DNA of 64,000 bases from Rathayibacter sp. VKM Ac-2760 (GTDB taxonomy: Bacteria; Actinomycetota; Actinomycetes; Actinomycetales; Microbacteriaceae), in NCBI RefSeq assembly GCF_009834185.1, contig NZ_CP047175.1:1-64000 (forward strand), read 5' to 3'. Below are positions 62,074 to 64,000 of the stretch, in pieces (the stretch's first letter is position 1; each line of letters begins with the position of its first letter). The position numbers and the translations under genes are program-made. A model generated the notes under the pieces. That model made no database searches and had not been told where the DNA came from. It saw only the letters and a list, made by a program, of their open reading frames with translations.

Positions 62074-63723
62074 TCAGCGGTTCAGGGCCATGATCTCGTG
62101 CTGATACGGGGCGATGACCGTCCCGGAGACGCGGAGATCGAGCAAGAGGAACGGGCGCTCGGTCGCGGGGAGGGCGGACCACTCCCGGAGGACGTCGAGA
62201 TCGCTCACTCGACGGACGACGACTCCGCGCGCGCCCACACTCGCTGCCAGAGCGGCGAAGTCGACCTGCGGGATCATCATCGGCTCTCTGGTGAGCCCCT
62301 TGCTGCCGTACACGTGCACCTCTGCGCTGTAGGCGGCGTCGTTCCACACCACGGCCAGGCCTCGTCCGCGCGCTACTCGGACGGCCGTCTCGAGGTCGGC
62401 CAGGGCCATCAGCCCGCCTCCGTCCCCGGTGGTCAGGACGACGGTGGCGTCCGGCCGCGCGAATGCGGCTCCCGGCACGCTGGGGAAGCCGAAGCCGATC
62501 GACTGGTACGCCGTCCCCACCATCACCATCCGTTCCGGGCTGGCGACGGGCCAGTACATGTTGGCCCAACCGATGAAGTGGCCTCCGTCGGAGACGACGA
62601 CCCTGTTGGCGGGGAGGAGCTCGCCGATCCGGGCGGCTGCCGAGCGGGGGTCCAGCAGCCCGTCGTCGGCGAGCCCCGTTCCGGGGTCGTGCTGCCGGAC
62701 GTTCTCGAGGGGCGCGGTGTCGCGCCAGCGGCTCGGCGTCGTGCCTGCCCCCCGGACGCCGGCGAGCAGCGCTTCCGCGACGTCGGCGACGTCACCGCGG
62801 AGGTAGGTCCCGACATGAGGATGAGTCGCGGTCGGGGCGAGGTCCACCTGGATCACTCTGGTCGTCGGCGCGAACAGCGCGCCGAAGCGCATGGTGAACT
62901 GATTGAGCGAGGCGCCGAACACGACCACGACGTCCGCCTGGCGGATCAACTCGGTCGCCGCGTCGGTGCCGAAACCGCCCGTCACACCCAGGTCGTACCG
63001 GCCGTCGGGGAACACTCCGCGGCCGAGAGCGGTCGAGGCGGTGAGCGCGCCGGTGGCCTCCGCCAGTGCCCCGAGGGTGCCGCTCGCACCGGCCAGCCAG
63101 GCGCCGCGACCGGCGAGGAGGAACGGTCGCTCCGCGTTCGCGAGCGCCGTTGCCGCATCACCGACCGCGAGCTGCATGAAGGTGCTCACGGGCGCCTTCG
63201 GAGCGCTCCGCAGCTCCGGTGTCGGCTGGACCGGTCCGGCTTCGAGTGTGCCGACGTCATAAGGGATCGCCAGGACCGTCGGCACGCGGAACTGCAGGGC
63301 GTGCTCGATAGCCAGGAGCGTGGTCGCCGCGGCGTCCGTGCGTCCGACGGTGTAGGTCCGGGCCCCGACGCCGGAGGCGAGTGCGACTTGATCGACGTCC
63401 CAGGGCCGTGGCCCGGAGGTCGGCTCGTCGCCGACGACCAGCATCAGAGGGACCCGCGCCTGGACGGCCTCGGCCAGTGCGGTGAGGGTGTTCGTGAAAC
63501 CCGCACCGTACGTGGCCGTCGCCGCGGCGATCCCGCCCCCGGCGCGGGAGAACGCATCCGCCGCGACGACGCCCCCGGCCTCGTGGCGGACGGCGACGAA
63601 TTCGGCGGCACTGGTGCGCTCGAGCGCGTCGATGAAGTGGGCGTTGCCGTTGCCCATCACCCCGAAGACGGTTCGGATGTGCTGGGAGAGGGCCGCGGCG
63701 ACGTGCGTGACGACGGTGGGCAT
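62074..63723 (-). CDS. Thiamine-diphosphate-dependent enzyme (acetolactate synthase / benzoylformate decarboxylase-like)
   Basis: 549 residues with the three-domain ThDP layout. The N-terminal pyrimidine-binding domain contains FGVMGNGNAHFIDAL and VRHEAGGVVAADAFSR, whose Glu activates the cofactor. The central domain includes AERPFLLAGRGAW and VIQVDL. The C-terminal domain contains GTAYQSIGFGFPSVPGA and the ThDP motif TGDGGGLM....A.....V.WND. Such enzymes decarboxylate or carboligate 2-keto acids. A catabolic role is likely given its aromatic-type neighbours. The start is ATG at 63723, with AGGAGGAACCG-like sequence on the opposite side not usable; AGGCAGAACG precedes it. Confidence 0.87.
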   Translation of the reverse strand: MPTVVTHVAAALSQHIRTVFGVMGNGNAHFIDALERTSAAEFVAVRHEAGGVVAADAFSRAGGGIAAATATYGAGFTNTLTALAEAVQARVPLMLVVGDEPTSGPRPWDVDQVALASGVGARTYTVGRTDAAATTLLAIEHALQFRVPTVLAIPYDVGTLEAGPVQPTPELRSAPKAPVSTFMQLAVGDAATALANAERPFLLAGRGAWLAGASGTLGALAEATGALTASTALGRGVFPDGRYDLGVTGGFGTDAATELIRQADVVVVFGASLNQFTMRFGALFAPTTRVIQVDLAPTATHPHVGTYLRGDVADVAEALLAGVRGAGTTPSRWRDTAPLENVRQHDPGTGLADDGLLDPRSAAARIGELLPANRVVVSDGGHFIGWANMYWPVASPERMVMVGTAYQSIGFGFPSVPGAAFARPDATVVLTTGDGGGLMALADLETAVRVARGRGLAVVWNDAAYSAEVHVYGSKGLTREPMMIPQVDFAALAASVGARGVVVRRVSDLDVLREWSALPATERPFLLLDLRVSGTVIAPYQHEIMALNR

Positions 63724-63784
63724 CGTTCTGCCTTTCGATAGGAGGAACCGCTCGCGAGCGCGTCCCCGGGGAAGTGGCGTCAGG

Positions 63785-64000
63785 TCACGCGGGTGCGAGC
63801 AGAGTCGCCGCGAAGAAGGAGGAGAGCGCCTCGGTGTCGGCGAGGGGGAGCACGGCGGCGACGTACTGGTCGGGTCTCACGACGACGAGCACGCCGGTCG
63901 AGCGGTCAATTCCTCGAGCGTCGAAGATGTCGGCGGCCGGGTCGGCGGAGTAGACCTTCTCGTAGTCGATCAGGTCGAAGGGACCTGTGCGCGGGAGGAA
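63785..64000 (-). CDS. FAD-dependent aromatic monooxygenase, C-terminal end only
   Basis: The gene enters from the right edge; 71 residues and the stop are visible. YEKVYSADPAADIFDARGID then GVLVVVRPDQYVAAVLPLADTEALSSFFAATL match the thioredoxin-like C-terminal domain of phenol 2-monooxygenase/TfdB-type flavoproteins. It lies 61 bases upstream of the ThDP enzyme gene and probably shares its operon, which supports aromatic catabolism. The FAD-binding part lies outside the window. Confidence 0.75.
   Translation of the reverse strand, partial: FLPRTGPFDLIDYEKVYSADPAADIFDARGIDRSTGVLVVVRPDQYVAAVLPLADTEALSSFFAATLLAPA

Overview
The window is high-GC actinobacterial DNA. Gene families, start-codon use and the conjugation genes suggest a Microbacteriaceae-like organism (inference). 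Bases 1 to about 46,200 look like a conjugative plasmid or integrated plasmid. Bases 46,600 to 64,000 look like catabolic DNA: a plant-glycan sugar operon and a decaying carboxylate/aromatic pathway. No rRNA, tRNA or CRISPR array was seen.

Layout. (1) 1-8,800: a partial ParB-like gene and a series of small minus-strand accessory genes (two zinc-ribbon-like proteins, DUF3560, others). They are separated by about 260-300 bp copies of one repeat, which shows compensatory changes in nested inverted repeats and lies in the leader of the following gene. Two of the genes are domain-shuffled: the protein at 8124-8789 is the N-terminal domain of one neighbour joined to the C-terminal domain of another. 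A secreted protein, two membrane proteins and a truncated SRAP gene sit among them. (2) 9,061-16,113: a tightly coupled five-gene operon (SIS-HAD fusion, phosphoribosyltransferase-like protein, P-loop ATPase, unknown protein, PfkB-type kinase). It looks like a nucleotide/sugar-phosphate conflict system and is the best candidate for an undescribed system. A SIR2-TPR protein diverges from it at 17,103. (3) 19,196-23,775: a three-gene tyrosine-recombinase module. A 251 bp near-identical direct repeat brackets a low-GC pair, a secreted lectin-metalloprotease and a lipoprotein. (4) 23,915-28,304: plasmid maintenance: ParA plus a ribbon-helix-helix-like partner, UmuD with a broken umuC, a large primase/replication-like protein with a probable antisense RNA in its leader, and a small basic protein. 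(5) 28,591-46,194: an FAD reductase, then a coupled ImmA protease / membrane protein / HTH regulator set, then a type IV secretion operon (lipoprotein, VirB1-like hydrolase, VirB2-like, VirB8-like, VirB6-like, SCO6880-type, VirB4, VirD4). After these come a candidate origin with DnaA boxes, small accessory genes and a PIN/HTH toxin-antitoxin pair. Palindromes of the CTAGGCATGCCTAG type lie upstream of the transfer operon and at four other plasmid promoters or intergenic regions, which suggests one regulon. (6) 46,596-55,317: a LacI regulator diverging from a sugar ABC transporter operon with GH2 and GH78 glycosidases. (7) 55,559-64,000: gene remnants (GH38 C-terminus, GntR C-terminus), two IclR regulators, a frameshifted HMG-CoA-lyase-like gene, a CoA-transferase with a stop codon and a frameshift, a VOC protein, an N-terminally truncated 2-hydroxyacid dehydrogenase, a ThDP-dependent enzyme and the end of an FAD monooxygenase.

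How the parts fit. Replication, partition and transfer genes make the left 46 kb a self-maintaining element, although no relaxase is present here. The HTH/ImmA pair together with the shared palindromes suggests repression of transfer that is lifted by proteolysis, as in ICEBs1 (inference). The recombinases, repeats and many truncated genes show heavy rearrangement of the cargo.
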